Of a stretch of 64,000 bases of DNA, positions 27,601 to 35,765 are shown piece by piece. The stretch's first letter is position 1. Each line of letters opens with the position of its first letter. Below the pieces are notes generated by a model. That model ran no database searches and was not told the origin of the DNA. It saw only the letters and a list, made by a program, of their open reading frames with translations. This stretch comes from CAWAYR01 sp050250875. Its GTDB lineage: Bacteria > Acidobacteriota > Vicinamibacteria > Vicinamibacterales > UBA2999. The stretch is from the NCBI GenBank assembly GCA_050250875.1, contig JBFWNV010000003.1, forward strand, positions 124,001 through 188,000. The letters run 5' to 3'. The position numbers and the translations under genes are program-made.

Positions 27601-28157
27601 CCGCCCAGCGACAGCAGCGACGCGTTGGTCTGATCCTGCTGGCGGTTGAACTGGGCATCGCCCGAGGCCACCACGGTGGGCACGGTGACGGCGAACAGAA
27701 ACGCCGAGCGGCCGCCGCTGGGCAGCGTTTCGAGCTGCTGCGAGTCGATCACGCCGCCGGTCGAGGCGTTCGAGGTGTCGATGAGCGGCGCCGCGCCGGT
27801 GACCGTGATGGTCTCCTGCAGCTGGCCGACCTCGAGGGTGATGTCGATGGTGACGAACTGCTGGGTGGCGATACGGACGCCCTTGTTCTCGTACGTCCGG
27901 AAGCCGGTCAGCGTCGCCCGCACCGTGTACGTGCCCGGCGGCACGGCCCCGAAGCTGTACTCACCAGATTCGTTGGACACCGCTTCGCGCGGTGCGTTCG
28001 TGGCTTCGTTGATCAACTCCACCGTCACGCCGGGAATCACGCCATTGGCGTCCCGTACCGCACCTCGCAACCCGCCCGTAAACGTCTGGGCAGCCGCGAA
28101 GCTTCCGGTCACGGCCATCATCAGGCCGACGACCAGTGCTTGCCGCAGGGTCTTCAT
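24666..28157 (-). CDS. TonB-dependent receptor with carboxypeptidase-regulatory-like N-terminus
   Basis: 1163 aa. A signal peptide (about 1-24, ending SFAAAQ) is followed by a carboxypeptidase-regulatory-like domain (GAVRDANGVIPGVTVELINE..GEYSFGAVPPGTYTVRATLTGF, 30-95), a plug region (ETITVTGAAPLIDTSNAS; LETLPSGGRSAFLFA) and a long outer-membrane barrel ending in an aromatic residue (MFRLSF). Such receptors take up large substrates in Acidobacteria ('Oar-like'). No SusD partner is adjacent, so the substrate is unknown. The start at MKTLRQ is preceded by AGAGGTGA. The promoter at 28311-28339 is overlapped by a perfect inverted repeat, so it is probably regulated. Confidence 0.93.
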   Translation of the reverse strand: MKTLRQALVVGLMMAVTGSFAAAQTFTGGLRGAVRDANGVIPGVTVELINEATNAPREAVSNESGEYSFGAVPPGTYTVRATLTGFRTYENKGVRIATQQFVTIDITLEVGQLQETITVTGAAPLIDTSNASTGGVIDSQQLETLPSGGRSAFLFAVTVPTVVASGDAQFNRQQDQTNASLLSLGGGARRANNYLVDGVPITDLRNRATANPSLEALEGVNVQVHQYDAETGRTGGGTFNVATKSGGNQWHGSGFYQTRPNWGTANNFYSRLTNTPKPDLYFHTGAGGFGGPIVRDRTFFWLSTEGYSSNTTRNSGNRVPTAREKAGDFSQSFNSAGQLVVIYDPLTGDANGNNRTPFPGNVIPANRINPVTSKMLSYLPNPTRDASDGNNNFASIAEIEDRAIMYSGKVDHRWSEKLSSQGFYLYNLTNEPCANQLIKQGEPNAFAERNDYILKRRVHIAAVNNTWLPSNNMVVTARYGWTRFKDQNTLSVEYDPAELGFSQSFLQNLQVKKFPRATMTDYTSIGAIDPNRLVWYSQAANVAVSKLVGRHTFKVGGDYRQIGVDTQSFSGGAGLFAFDRFFTSSAPTSLNTTSGNAIASMLLGYPSGDPNNQSTVTVSSPFNAKVHYFGGYAQDDWRVGPKFTLNYGVRLEHETGLTEENDGFTVAFDRTLNPGGALGNVVNPETGQPIRGGLVYAGQNGANRYQGDPPAVKISPRIGMVYSFDSKTVVRAGYGIYWAPWNYQAVGANNYGNIGFTQVTTSPQNQFRPNLNMVNPFPDGVLTPFGNTRGALTGVGQVVEFIDQDRGAPQIHQYSVDIARELPGNVAVGFEYVGATGRDLGLGGSNDGIININQVDPRYLSLGSALSQQVPNPFFGLPAGQGFAVTSPTIARNQLLRPFPQFQNVLMRQNTDGESQYHAAVFKIEKRVTNGWGGRINYTFSRLKDNQFGESNFFSSASTEAQDAYNIDAEYSIGLLDVPHKLVASPIVELPFGEGKRWLNSGIGNWILGGWTLSSIISIESGFPVQIRDNANNLNLIFARMQRSTQTGADPYTSGSRNDRVSPPNTWLNPAAFADTPANVLGTMPRTLSDVRTPMRNNWDFVATKDVRFKGNVRGEIKFEVLNITDTVKVTGPVATVGSTTFGQINTQSGFMRMVQLMFRLSF

Positions 28158-28310
28158 GGTCACCTCTCGTTGTATGTCCCAGAACACTCACGCCATCCCC
28201 GAGCCCTTCGCGTGAGCGCGCAATCGCGCGGGACGTCCCGAGGCGGGATCCACCACTCGTGCCAACGGCGTGGGGGGGCCCCCGGGATCGGACCGCACGA
28301 AAACGGACGA

Positions 28311-28346
28311 ATCGTAGGGCGGATTTCCTCGTAACGCAAGCGTTAC
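28311..28346 (-). promoter_or_regulatory. TonB receptor promoter with overlapping operator-like inverted repeat
   Basis: On the minus strand: -35 TTGCGT (28334-28339), 17-bp spacer, -10 TACGAT (28311-28316). The -35 lies inside the perfect inverted repeat GTAACGC-AA-GCGTTAC (28331-28346), which is placed as a repressor operator would be. The predicted leader is about 147 nt. The rest of the 283-bp gap (28158-28440) shows GC-rich sequence only. Confidence 0.65.
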
Positions 28347-28440
28347 CTCACCGGAGGCGCATGGTCACCATGAGCAGATCCAATGCAGGCATGCGACACC
28401 ATCCAATCGGATGGATCCCGCAGACCGGCCGGCCGGAGCC

Positions 28441-30174
28441 TTACCGCCGGCGACGAGACTTCGTGGCCGCCGGGCGCGGCAGGTCGGTGACGGCGCCCTC
28501 GCTGGCCGACGAGACGAGACGCGCGTACTTCGCCAGCGCGCCGCGGGTCGCGCGGGCCGGGCGCGCACGCCACCCCCGCCGCCGCGCCGCCAGCTCGCGG
28601 GCCGTCACGTCGAGGTGGATGGTCCGGGCCTTGGCATCGATGGTGATGGTGTCGCCACGGCGCACCAGGGCAATCGCTCCCCCCGCGGCCGCCTCGGGCG
28701 TGACGTGGCCGACCACGAAGCCGTGCGTGCCACCCGAGAAGCGGCCATCGGTGATGAGCGCCACGCGGTCGCCCAGGCCACGGCCGATGAGCGCGCTGGT
28801 CGGCGACAGCATCTCGCGCATGCCGGGGCCGCCCTGCGGGCCTTCGTAGCGGATCACCACGACGTGCCCGGCCTTGACCCGGCCGCGCAGAATCGCCTCG
28901 AGCGCGTCTTCTTCGCGGTCGAAGACGATCGCCGTGCCGGTGAACCGCTCGCCTTCCTTGCCGCTGATCTTGGCGACGGCGCCGTCGGGCGCGAGGTTGC
29001 CGCGCAGCACCACGAGGTGGCTGTCCTTCTTCACCGGCGCGTCGAAACCGCTGACCACCGTCTGCCCGGCCGGGTAGTCGGCCGTGCCGGCGAGGTTCTC
29101 GGCCACCGTGCGGCCGGTGACGGTCAGCGCGTCGCCGTGGAGCAGCCCCTTGTCGAGCAGACGCTTCATCAGCGGCGTGAGCCCGCCGATGCGCACCAGT
29201 TCGGCCATCATGAACGTGCCGCTGGGCCGCAGATCGGCCAGCACCGGCACCCGGCGGCCGACCCGGGTGAAGTCGTCGAGCGTCAGCTTCACGCCGGCGG
29301 CGCTGGCGATGGCGAGCAGGTGCAGCACGGCGTTGGTCGATCCGCCGAGGGCGACCACGACGGTGATGGCGTTCTCGAACGCCTTGCGGGTGAGGATGCG
29401 GCGAGGCGTCAGCCCGTCGGCGACCAGCCCGGCCACGGCCGCGCCGGCCCGTCGGCAGTCGTCGAGCTTGTCGGCCGAGGTGGCCGCCTGGGCCGAGCTG
29501 TTGGGCAGGCTCAGGCCGAGCGCCTCGATCGCCGACGCCATGGTGTTGGCCGTGTACATGCCGCCGCACGACCCGGCGCCGGGACAGGCCTGCTGTTCGA
29601 GGTCGGCGAGGTCGGCGTCGGAGATCTTCCCCGCCGCGTGCTGGCCGACCGCTTCGAACACCGACACGATGTCGACCGGGCGCCCCCGCCAGTGGCCCGG
29701 CAGGATCGTCCCGCCGTAGACGAACACCGCCGGGCGATCGAGCCGGGCGATGGCCATGGCGCACGCCGGCATGTTCTTGTCGCAGCCGCCGATCGCCACC
29801 AGCCCGTCGAATCCCTCGGCGCCGGCCACCGTCTCGATCGAGTCGGCGATCACCTCGCGCGACACCAGCGAATAGCGCATTCCCTCGGAGCCCATCGAGA
29901 TGCCGTCCGACACCGTGATGGTGTTGAAGACGACGGCCTTGGCCCCGGCGCCGTCGACGCCGTCCGCCGCCGCCCTGGCCAGCTGATCGATGTGCATGTT
30001 GCACGGCGTCACCTGGCTCCACGTCGAGCAGACGCCGATCTGCGGCTTGGCGAAGTCGTCGCGCGTGAAACCGACGGCGTGCAGCATGGCCCGCCCGGCG
30101 GCGCGCGACGGGCCGTCGACGACGGCGGCGGAGAAACGACGGGGCGAGGGACTCGGGACGCGGCGCCGGCTCAT
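28441..30174 (-). CDS. ilvD: Dihydroxy-acid dehydratase
   Basis: 577 aa. It dehydrates 2,3-dihydroxy-isovalerate and 2,3-dihydroxy-3-methylvalerate to the 2-keto acids in valine and isoleucine synthesis. The three iron-sulfur cysteines fit: C58 (VTPCN), C131 (GGCDKNMPA) and C203 (GAGSCGGMYTANTM). The C-terminal signature ITDGRFSGGTHGFVVGH is present. The N-terminus has an extra basic segment (MSRRRVPSPSPRRF) not needed for the fold, and the C-terminus a basic tail. ilvB, C and E are not nearby. It is divergent from the S4 gene with only 25 bp between starts, and alone on its strand. Confidence 0.94.
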   Translation of the reverse strand: MSRRRVPSPSPRRFSAAVVDGPSRAAGRAMLHAVGFTRDDFAKPQIGVCSTWSQVTPCNMHIDQLARAAADGVDGAGAKAVVFNTITVSDGISMGSEGMRYSLVSREVIADSIETVAGAEGFDGLVAIGGCDKNMPACAMAIARLDRPAVFVYGGTILPGHWRGRPVDIVSVFEAVGQHAAGKISDADLADLEQQACPGAGSCGGMYTANTMASAIEALGLSLPNSSAQAATSADKLDDCRRAGAAVAGLVADGLTPRRILTRKAFENAITVVVALGGSTNAVLHLLAIASAAGVKLTLDDFTRVGRRVPVLADLRPSGTFMMAELVRIGGLTPLMKRLLDKGLLHGDALTVTGRTVAENLAGTADYPAGQTVVSGFDAPVKKDSHLVVLRGNLAPDGAVAKISGKEGERFTGTAIVFDREEDALEAILRGRVKAGHVVVIRYEGPQGGPGMREMLSPTSALIGRGLGDRVALITDGRFSGGTHGFVVGHVTPEAAAGGAIALVRRGDTITIDAKARTIHLDVTARELAARRRGWRARPARATRGALAKYARLVSSASEGAVTDLPRPAATKSRRRR

Positions 30175-30186
30175 GGGTGGGGACTG

Positions 30187-30192
30187 TATCAT
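30187..30192 (+). promoter_or_regulatory. -10 element (TATCAT) for leaderless S4 gene
   Basis: TATCAT ends 7 nt before the GTG at 30200 in the 25-bp gap between divergent genes. It supports the GTG start over an ATG at 30173 that overlaps the ilvD start codon. Confidence 0.4.
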
Positions 30193-30199
30193 CCGGACC

Positions 30200-30598
30200 G
30201 TGGACGCTCCATCCGCGCCGCCACCCGTGCGGCTCGACGTGTGGCTCGACGTCGCCTGCCTCTTCCGTACCCGATCGGAAGCCCAGAAGGCCTGTCGCAC
30301 CGGCAAGGTGGCGGTCAACGGCACGACCGCCAAGCCGCACCGCGACGTGCGGCCGGGCGACACCATCCGCATCGAGCGGCCGCTCGGCCGCCAGCAGATC
30401 GTGGTGATCCGCGGGCTGGCCGATCGCCACGTCGCCAAGGCCGAGGCACGGGCGCTGTACGACGACCAGACGCCGCCGCCGAGCGCCGAGGAGGTCGCGA
30501 TGCGGCGCCTGGAGCGGGTGTTCCGCGCCACGATGGCGCCGCGGCAGCGACCCGACAAGCGCGAACGGCGCCTGCTGCGCGGCCTCAAGGAGCGGTAG
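30200..30598 (+). CDS. S4-domain RNA-binding protein (Hsp15-like)
   Basis: 132 aa, GTG start. The S4 domain fills residues 8-60 (VRLDVWLDVACLFRTRSEAQ, then GKVAVNGTTAKPHRDVRPGD). The C-terminal half is a basic helix (RRLERVFRATMAPRQRPDKRERRLLRGL). Hsp15/HslR binds stalled 50S subunits carrying nascent chains and frees them for reuse; the family match in length and domain order is good. The C-terminal region is shorter or more divergent than in the E. coli protein, so function by family only. The UPF0182 gene follows after 60 bp. Confidence 0.78.
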   Translation: MDAPSAPPPVRLDVWLDVACLFRTRSEAQKACRTGKVAVNGTTAKPHRDVRPGDTIRIERPLGRQQIVVIRGLADRHVAKAEARALYDDQTPPPSAEEVAMRRLERVFRATMAPRQRPDKRERRLLRGLKER

Positions 30599-30638
30599 CG
30601 GCGGCCAATCGCGCGCGACAGCCGCGGCCGCCCCGGCC

Positions 30639-30644
30639 TACACT
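30639..30644 (+). promoter_or_regulatory. -10-like element (TACACT) before the UPF0182 gene
   Basis: TACACT 14 nt before the ATG, followed by GGAG. A short-leader promoter is possible. Confidence 0.3.
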
Positions 30645-30658
30645 GGAGCGGTCCGCCG

Positions 30659-33457
30659 ATGCGCCGCCTCCGCGTCCTCCTGATCGCCGTCGCCGCCCTG
30701 CTGGCGTTCGTCCTGCCGAACGCGGTCGAACTGGCCACCGACTGGTGGTGGTTCGACGAGGTCGGACACCGCCAGGTGCTGACGACGACGCTGGGGCTGC
30801 AGGCGGTGCTCGGCACCGGCGCGCTCGTCGCCGCGCTGGTCTGGCTGGTCGCGCACGTCCGCCTCGCCGGCCGCACCCTGCCGATCCATCCGCAGGAGGT
30901 CTCGACCCCCGAGGGGCTGACGATGCGCCTGCCGGCCCGCCGCGAGGTCGAAACGCTGGGCACGGTGCTGGCGGCCGGGGCGGCGGTGATCGCGGCGCTG
31001 TTCGCCGCCTCGACGTGGCCGCAGGTGCTGGCGTGGCGCGAAGGCGAGTCGTTCGGCGTCGCCGATCCCATCCTCGGGCACGACGTCGCCTTCTACGTGT
31101 TCACGCTGCCCGTGCTCGAACAGCTGCGCTCGCTGGCGCTCGCGCTGGTCGGCCTGGCGCTGGCCGGCGCCGGCGCGCTCTACCTGCTCGGCGGCCAGGT
31201 GGCCATCACCCCGTTCGGCGTGCGGCTCGGTGAGCGGGCCCGCCGCCACCTCGGCCTGCTCCTCGCGCTGGTGCTGGTGCTGGTCGCCGCGGGGGCGTGG
31301 CTCGACCGGCCGCGCACGCTGCTGACGCCGACCGGGATCATCCGCGGCGCCGGCTACACCGACGTGCACGCCCGGCTGCCCTTCGCCCTGGCCGAGATGG
31401 CGACGGCGCTGGTCGGCGCCGGCCTCGCCGCCGCCTGGGCCTTCACCGGCCGGCACGTCGCGGCCATCGCCGCCGCCGTGCTCTACGGCGTGGTGGTGCT
31501 CGGCGGACAGCTCTACGCCACCGGACTCCAGCGCTTCGTCGTCGGCCCCAACGAGCAGGTCCGCGAAGCGCCGTACATCCAGCACAACATCGAGGCGACG
31601 CGCCGGGCCTTCGCTCTCGATCGCATCGTGCAGCGGCCGCTCAGCGGCGACGCCGAGCTGACCCGCGACGACATCGATCGCAACCGCGCGACGCTCGACA
31701 ACGTGCGGCTGTGGGATCACCAGCCGCTGCTCGAGACCTTCGGCCAGATCCAGGAGATCCGCACCTACTACGACTTCATCGCCGTGGACAACGATCGCTA
31801 CGAGATCGACGGCCAGCTGCGCCAGGTGATGCTGTCGGCCCGCGAGCTGAACCCGGGGTCGCTGCCCAACCGCACCTGGGTGAACGAACGGCTGACGTTC
31901 ACCCACGGCCACGGCCTGACCCTCGGCCCGGTCAACCAGGTCACCAACGAGGGCCTGCCGGTGCTGTTCGTCCGCGACCTGCCGCCGGTGTCGACGGTGA
32001 ACCTGCCGGTCGCCGAGCCCAGCCTGTACTTCGGCGAGCTGTCGAACGAGTACGCAATCGTGCGGACCCGCGCCCGCGAGTTCCACTATCCGAAGGGCGA
32101 CGACAACGTGTTCTCGTCCTACGAGGGCCGCGGCGGCATCGTCCTCGACTCGTGGTGGAAGAAGCTGGCCTTCGCCGTCCGGTTCCGCAACTACCAGCTG
32201 CTGCTCTCCGACGACATCACGACCGAGAGCCGCCTGATCTTCGACCGCCAGATCGCCCGGCGGGCGCGCAAGATCGCGCCGTTCCTCACCTTCGACGACG
32301 ACCCCTACCTCGTCGTCGAGGGCGGGCGCCTCTACTGGATGCTCGACGCCTACACGGTCACCGACCGCTACCCGTACGCGTCCGAGGGCGCGGCGCGGGT
32401 CAGCTACATCCGCAACGCCGCCAAGGTCGTGATCGACGCCTATCACGGCACCACCACCTTCTACCTGGCGGAGCCCGACGACCCGATCGTGCGCGCCTAC
32501 GCCAAGGCGTTCCCGGCGCTGTTCACGCCCCTGGCCGAGATGCCGGCCGGGCTGCGCCGCCACGTCCGCTATCCGGAGGGGATCTTCGCCATCCAGGCGG
32601 CGGTCTACTCCACCTACCACATGACCAGCCCGGCGGTCTTCTACAACAAGGAGGACCAGTGGGAGGTGCCGGCCATCGACAGCGCCGGTCAGGCGCTGCG
32701 GATGTCGCCCTACTACACGATCATGAAGCTGCCCGGCGAGGCCAGCGCCGAGTTCATCCAGATGCTGCCCTTCACGCCGCGCCGGCGCGACAACCTGGCG
32801 TCGTGGCTGGTGGCGCGCTCCGACGGCGATCGCTACGGCCAGCTGATGGCCTTCGAGTTCCCCAAGCAGAAACTGGTCTTCGGGCCGCGCCAGGTGGTGG
32901 CGCGCATCAACCAGGACCAGGTGATCGCGCCGCAGATCACCCTGTGGAACCAGCAGGGCTCCGAGGTGATCCAGGGCACGCTGATGGTCATCCCGATCGA
33001 GGAGTCGCTGCTCTACGTCCGGCCGATGTACCTGCGGGCACAGGCCGGGCGGATTCCCGAGCTGACCCGGGTGATCGTCGCCTACCAGAACTCGATCGTG
33101 ATGGACCGCACCCTCGACGCGGCGCTGGCGCGGCTGTTCTCGCCCGAGGCGGTGGCGGCGCGCAAGGCGCAGCCGAAAGACGCCACGCTGCCGGCATCGG
33201 CCCCCGCCGACGCACCGGCCGGGGTGGCGACGCCGGCGCCGGCGACGCCCGCCGCGACGCCCGCGCCACCGGTACCGGCCACGACCGCGCCCCTGCCGGC
33301 GGCCATCGCCGGATTGCCGCCCGGTCCGCTCGCTGCCGAGGCGCAGGCCACGTATCAGCGCGCGATCGCCGCACAGCGTGCCGGCGACTGGGCGGCGTAC
33401 GGCACCGAGATCGCCCGACTCGGCCAGATCCTCGAGCTGCTCGCGCGGCCGCGCTGA
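30659..33457 (+). CDS. UPF0182 (COG1615) large membrane protein
   Basis: 932 aa. The first 290 residues hold seven or so transmembrane helices, starting with a WWWFDEVGH block (about 29-37) typical of the family. A large extracytoplasmic domain follows, with conserved runs such as YIQHNIEATRRAFALD (about 304-319), TWVNERLTFTHGHG and RKIAPFLTFDDDPYLV. The C-terminal 80 residues are a Pro/Ala linker and a helical tail (ATYQRAIAAQRAGDW). The biochemical role of UPF0182 is unknown. Length and order match actinobacterial and acidobacterial members. Confidence 0.9.
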   Translation: MRRLRVLLIAVAALLAFVLPNAVELATDWWWFDEVGHRQVLTTTLGLQAVLGTGALVAALVWLVAHVRLAGRTLPIHPQEVSTPEGLTMRLPARREVETLGTVLAAGAAVIAALFAASTWPQVLAWREGESFGVADPILGHDVAFYVFTLPVLEQLRSLALALVGLALAGAGALYLLGGQVAITPFGVRLGERARRHLGLLLALVLVLVAAGAWLDRPRTLLTPTGIIRGAGYTDVHARLPFALAEMATALVGAGLAAAWAFTGRHVAAIAAAVLYGVVVLGGQLYATGLQRFVVGPNEQVREAPYIQHNIEATRRAFALDRIVQRPLSGDAELTRDDIDRNRATLDNVRLWDHQPLLETFGQIQEIRTYYDFIAVDNDRYEIDGQLRQVMLSARELNPGSLPNRTWVNERLTFTHGHGLTLGPVNQVTNEGLPVLFVRDLPPVSTVNLPVAEPSLYFGELSNEYAIVRTRAREFHYPKGDDNVFSSYEGRGGIVLDSWWKKLAFAVRFRNYQLLLSDDITTESRLIFDRQIARRARKIAPFLTFDDDPYLVVEGGRLYWMLDAYTVTDRYPYASEGAARVSYIRNAAKVVIDAYHGTTTFYLAEPDDPIVRAYAKAFPALFTPLAEMPAGLRRHVRYPEGIFAIQAAVYSTYHMTSPAVFYNKEDQWEVPAIDSAGQALRMSPYYTIMKLPGEASAEFIQMLPFTPRRRDNLASWLVARSDGDRYGQLMAFEFPKQKLVFGPRQVVARINQDQVIAPQITLWNQQGSEVIQGTLMVIPIEESLLYVRPMYLRAQAGRIPELTRVIVAYQNSIVMDRTLDAALARLFSPEAVAARKAQPKDATLPASAPADAPAGVATPAPATPAATPAPPVPATTAPLPAAIAGLPPGPLAAEAQATYQRAIAAQRAGDWAAYGTEIARLGQILELLARPR

Positions 33458-33463
33458 GCGGCG

Positions 33464-34609
33464 TCAATACACCGCGCGCGCCGGGTGCGACGACTTCCCC
33501 GCCAGCGCGAAGCGCGGCGCGACGGCGGCGCGGCCGCCGACCAGGTCGGCGACGTGGCCGCCGACCGACGGGCCGTGCTTGAAGCCGTGGCCCGATCCGC
33601 CGCCGACGATCCACACGTTGGCCCACGTCGGGTGGACGTCGATCAGGAAGTCTCCGCTGGCGGTGTTCTCGTACTGGCAGACGCGCCCGCCGACCACCGG
33701 GGCGGCGGCGAGCGCCGGAAATCGCCGGGCCAGGAACGCGCGGGCCGTCGCGATCGCCTCGCCGCTCACGACCCGGTCGGCGGTGTCCGGATCGATCGCC
33801 GGCCCGTGCCGATCGAGCCCGATTTTGAAGCCGTGGGCGTCGAGGTCGGGAATGCCGTAGACGCCGGCGGCGAAGTCGATCCACGCCGGCAGGCGCTCCA
33901 CGCCGAACCGCGCGTCCCCGGCAGGCACGCCGAAGTAGAGGACGTCCTGCCGGGTCGGCCGGATGCGCCCGCCGACGGCCAGCGGCAGCAGGCCGGGCAG
34001 CCACGGCCCGCCGGCCAGCACGTAGTGGTCGGCGTGCAGGCGCTCGCCGTCGGCGGTGACCACGACCGGCGCGGTCGCGGTCTCGTCGAGCGGCCGCACG
34101 CGGGCCGTCCGGCAGACGACGCCGCGCGCCCGCGCGACGGCGACGGTCGCGGCCACCGCCTGACGCGCCCGAATCGCGCCGGCCCGCGGCTCGAACAGCG
34201 CGTCGCCGAGGCCGATCACGCCGAGCTGCGGATACCGCGCCGCGACCTCGGCCGCGGCGAGCCGATGGTGCGCGACCCCGAGTGATCGGAAGGTCGCGGC
34301 GGTCTCCTCCAGATGCGAACTGCCGCGCTCGCCGAGGAACAGCACGCCGCACTCCTCGACGAGGCGCTGGCCGGTGGTCTTGGCCAGCCAGTGCCAGCTG
34401 GTCAGCGCCTCGGTGGCCCAGCGCGTGTAGATCTCGTCGGCGCCGTAGCCGGCGCGGACGACGCGCGAGTGGTCGGCCGAACTGGCGCGTCCGTTGGCCG
34501 GCCCGTAGGCGTCCACCAGCGTCACCCGCCAGCCGTCGCGCGCCAGCCGCAACGCGCTCCACGCGCCGAACACACCCGCCCCGACGACGACGACCGATCC
34601 TCTCCGCAT
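33464..34609 (-). CDS. FAD-dependent oxidoreductase, monomeric sarcosine oxidase-like
   Basis: 381 aa, normal for MSOX/MTOX-type DAO enzymes. The dinucleotide-binding fold is at the N-terminus (VVVVGAGVFGAWSALRLARDG, about 6-26). The C-terminal region has C311 in VCQYENT at the place of the cysteine that binds FAD covalently in monomeric sarcosine oxidase, and GGGSGHGFKHGP follows. Oxidation of an N-methyl or cyclic amino acid with release of H2O2 is expected; the exact substrate is unknown. It converges with the UPF0182 gene by 6 bp and lies 12 bp downstream of the acyltransferase-like gene, probably in one operon. Confidence 0.85.
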   Translation of the reverse strand: MRRGSVVVVGAGVFGAWSALRLARDGWRVTLVDAYGPANGRASSADHSRVVRAGYGADEIYTRWATEALTSWHWLAKTTGQRLVEECGVLFLGERGSSHLEETAATFRSLGVAHHRLAAAEVAARYPQLGVIGLGDALFEPRAGAIRARQAVAATVAVARARGVVCRTARVRPLDETATAPVVVTADGERLHADHYVLAGGPWLPGLLPLAVGGRIRPTRQDVLYFGVPAGDARFGVERLPAWIDFAAGVYGIPDLDAHGFKIGLDRHGPAIDPDTADRVVSGEAIATARAFLARRFPALAAAPVVGGRVCQYENTASGDFLIDVHPTWANVWIVGGGSGHGFKHGPSVGGHVADLVGGRAAVAPRFALAGKSSHPARAVY

Positions 34610-34621
34610 GTCGTTGAGAGT

Positions 34622-35725
34622 CTATGCCGTCCAGTACCAGCGCCGGCGGTGCAGCCCCGCCAGCAGCGTGTAGAGCAGCAGCAGGCAGGTGACTGCGTAG
34701 AGCAGCGACGCCAGCGGCGGCGGCGCCAGCGGTGCGAACCACGTCCGATAGAGCCACGCCTGCAGCGGCTGCGATCCGCCGGCGCCGTCGCCGACCGTGA
34801 CGACGAGCAGCGTCCTGGCGACCAGGCCCGACAGCACGAACAGCAGCAGGGCGTTCCGCCCCAGCGCGACCAGCGGCTCGCTGCACCGGATCGCGCGGGC
34901 CGACGCCCGGCCGCCGTCCAGCGCGCGATGCAGCAGCCCGAGCACGATCCAGGCGCTGCCCGCCGTGAAGACGGCGTACGAGCTGGTCCACAGCGACTTG
35001 TTGATCGGCAGCACGATCCCCCAGGCCAGGCCGAGCATCAGCAGTGCGGCACCACCGCCGACGAGCGCCGGCGCCGCGCCGGCCGGCTTCGCCGTGCGGA
35101 TCCGCAGACCGGCGATCGCGCCGAGCAGCGTCGACGCCACCGCGGGCCACGTGCTGAGCAGCCCTTCGGGGTCCCAGTCGGGTCGATAGAGGTGGCCGCC
35201 GAGCACCGCGCGGTCCAGCCAGGCGCCGAGGCCGCGGCCCGGCGCGAGGTCGCCGGCCGCGCCGCCGGGCGGGGCCACCAGCACGAGCACGCCCCAATAG
35301 CCGAGCAACGACGCCGCGGCGACGCCGGCGAGTCGCCGCGTGGCCTCGCGCGCGTCGGCGCCGTGCACCGCACGCCAGATCGCCGCCGCGCTCAGGTAGC
35401 ACAGCGCGATGCGCATCAGCACCCCCGGGATCCGCCAGCGCGCCGGATTGAAGTACGGGAACCCCGACATGAACAGGCCGAGCCCGGCGATGGTCGCGGA
35501 CCGTCGGACGATGTCGGCCCAGGTGCCGCGGTCGGCGCGGCCCAGCGTCAACGACGCGCCCATGATCACCAGAAACCACGGGAAGACCAGATCGGTCGGC
35601 GTCCAGCCGTGCCAGTCGGCGTGGCGCAGCGGCGCGTAGACGGCGCCCCAGTCGCCCGGGTTGTTCACGACGACCATGCCGGCCATCGTGAGCCCGCGGA
35701 ACACGTCCACCGAACGCAGCCGCAT
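34622..35725 (-). CDS. DUF5009/heparan-alpha-glucosaminide N-acetyltransferase-like membrane protein
   Basis: 367 aa. It begins with the family signature RLRSVDVFRGLTMAGMVVVNNPG (residues 2-24), in which the R-x-x-S-V-D-V-F-R-G run is typical. About ten transmembrane helices follow, with D-L-V-F-P-W-F-L in loop one. Related proteins move acetyl groups across a membrane onto sugars. Start: MRLRSV fits the family, but an ATG at 35767 (MRGRW) is in frame and overlaps the divergent moaA start. It is followed after 12 bp by the flavoenzyme gene. Confidence 0.83.
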   Translation of the reverse strand: MRLRSVDVFRGLTMAGMVVVNNPGDWGAVYAPLRHADWHGWTPTDLVFPWFLVIMGASLTLGRADRGTWADIVRRSATIAGLGLFMSGFPYFNPARWRIPGVLMRIALCYLSAAAIWRAVHGADAREATRRLAGVAAASLLGYWGVLVLVAPPGGAAGDLAPGRGLGAWLDRAVLGGHLYRPDWDPEGLLSTWPAVASTLLGAIAGLRIRTAKPAGAAPALVGGGAALLMLGLAWGIVLPINKSLWTSSYAVFTAGSAWIVLGLLHRALDGGRASARAIRCSEPLVALGRNALLLFVLSGLVARTLLVVTVGDGAGGSQPLQAWLYRTWFAPLAPPPLASLLYAVTCLLLLYTLLAGLHRRRWYWTA

Positions 35726-35765
35726 CAGCGGCGCCAGTCTGCCATAATCGTCCCAGCGCCCGCGC

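Noticed and set aside
24480..28334. A 1284-codon plus-strand frame opposite the TonB receptor
   Set aside because: Antisense shadow; the receptor on the minus strand has signal peptide, plug and barrel.
30173..30598. ATG start at 30173 for the S4 gene
   Set aside because: It overlaps the ilvD start codon and lies before the -10 element; the GTG at 30200 fits both the domain and the promoter.
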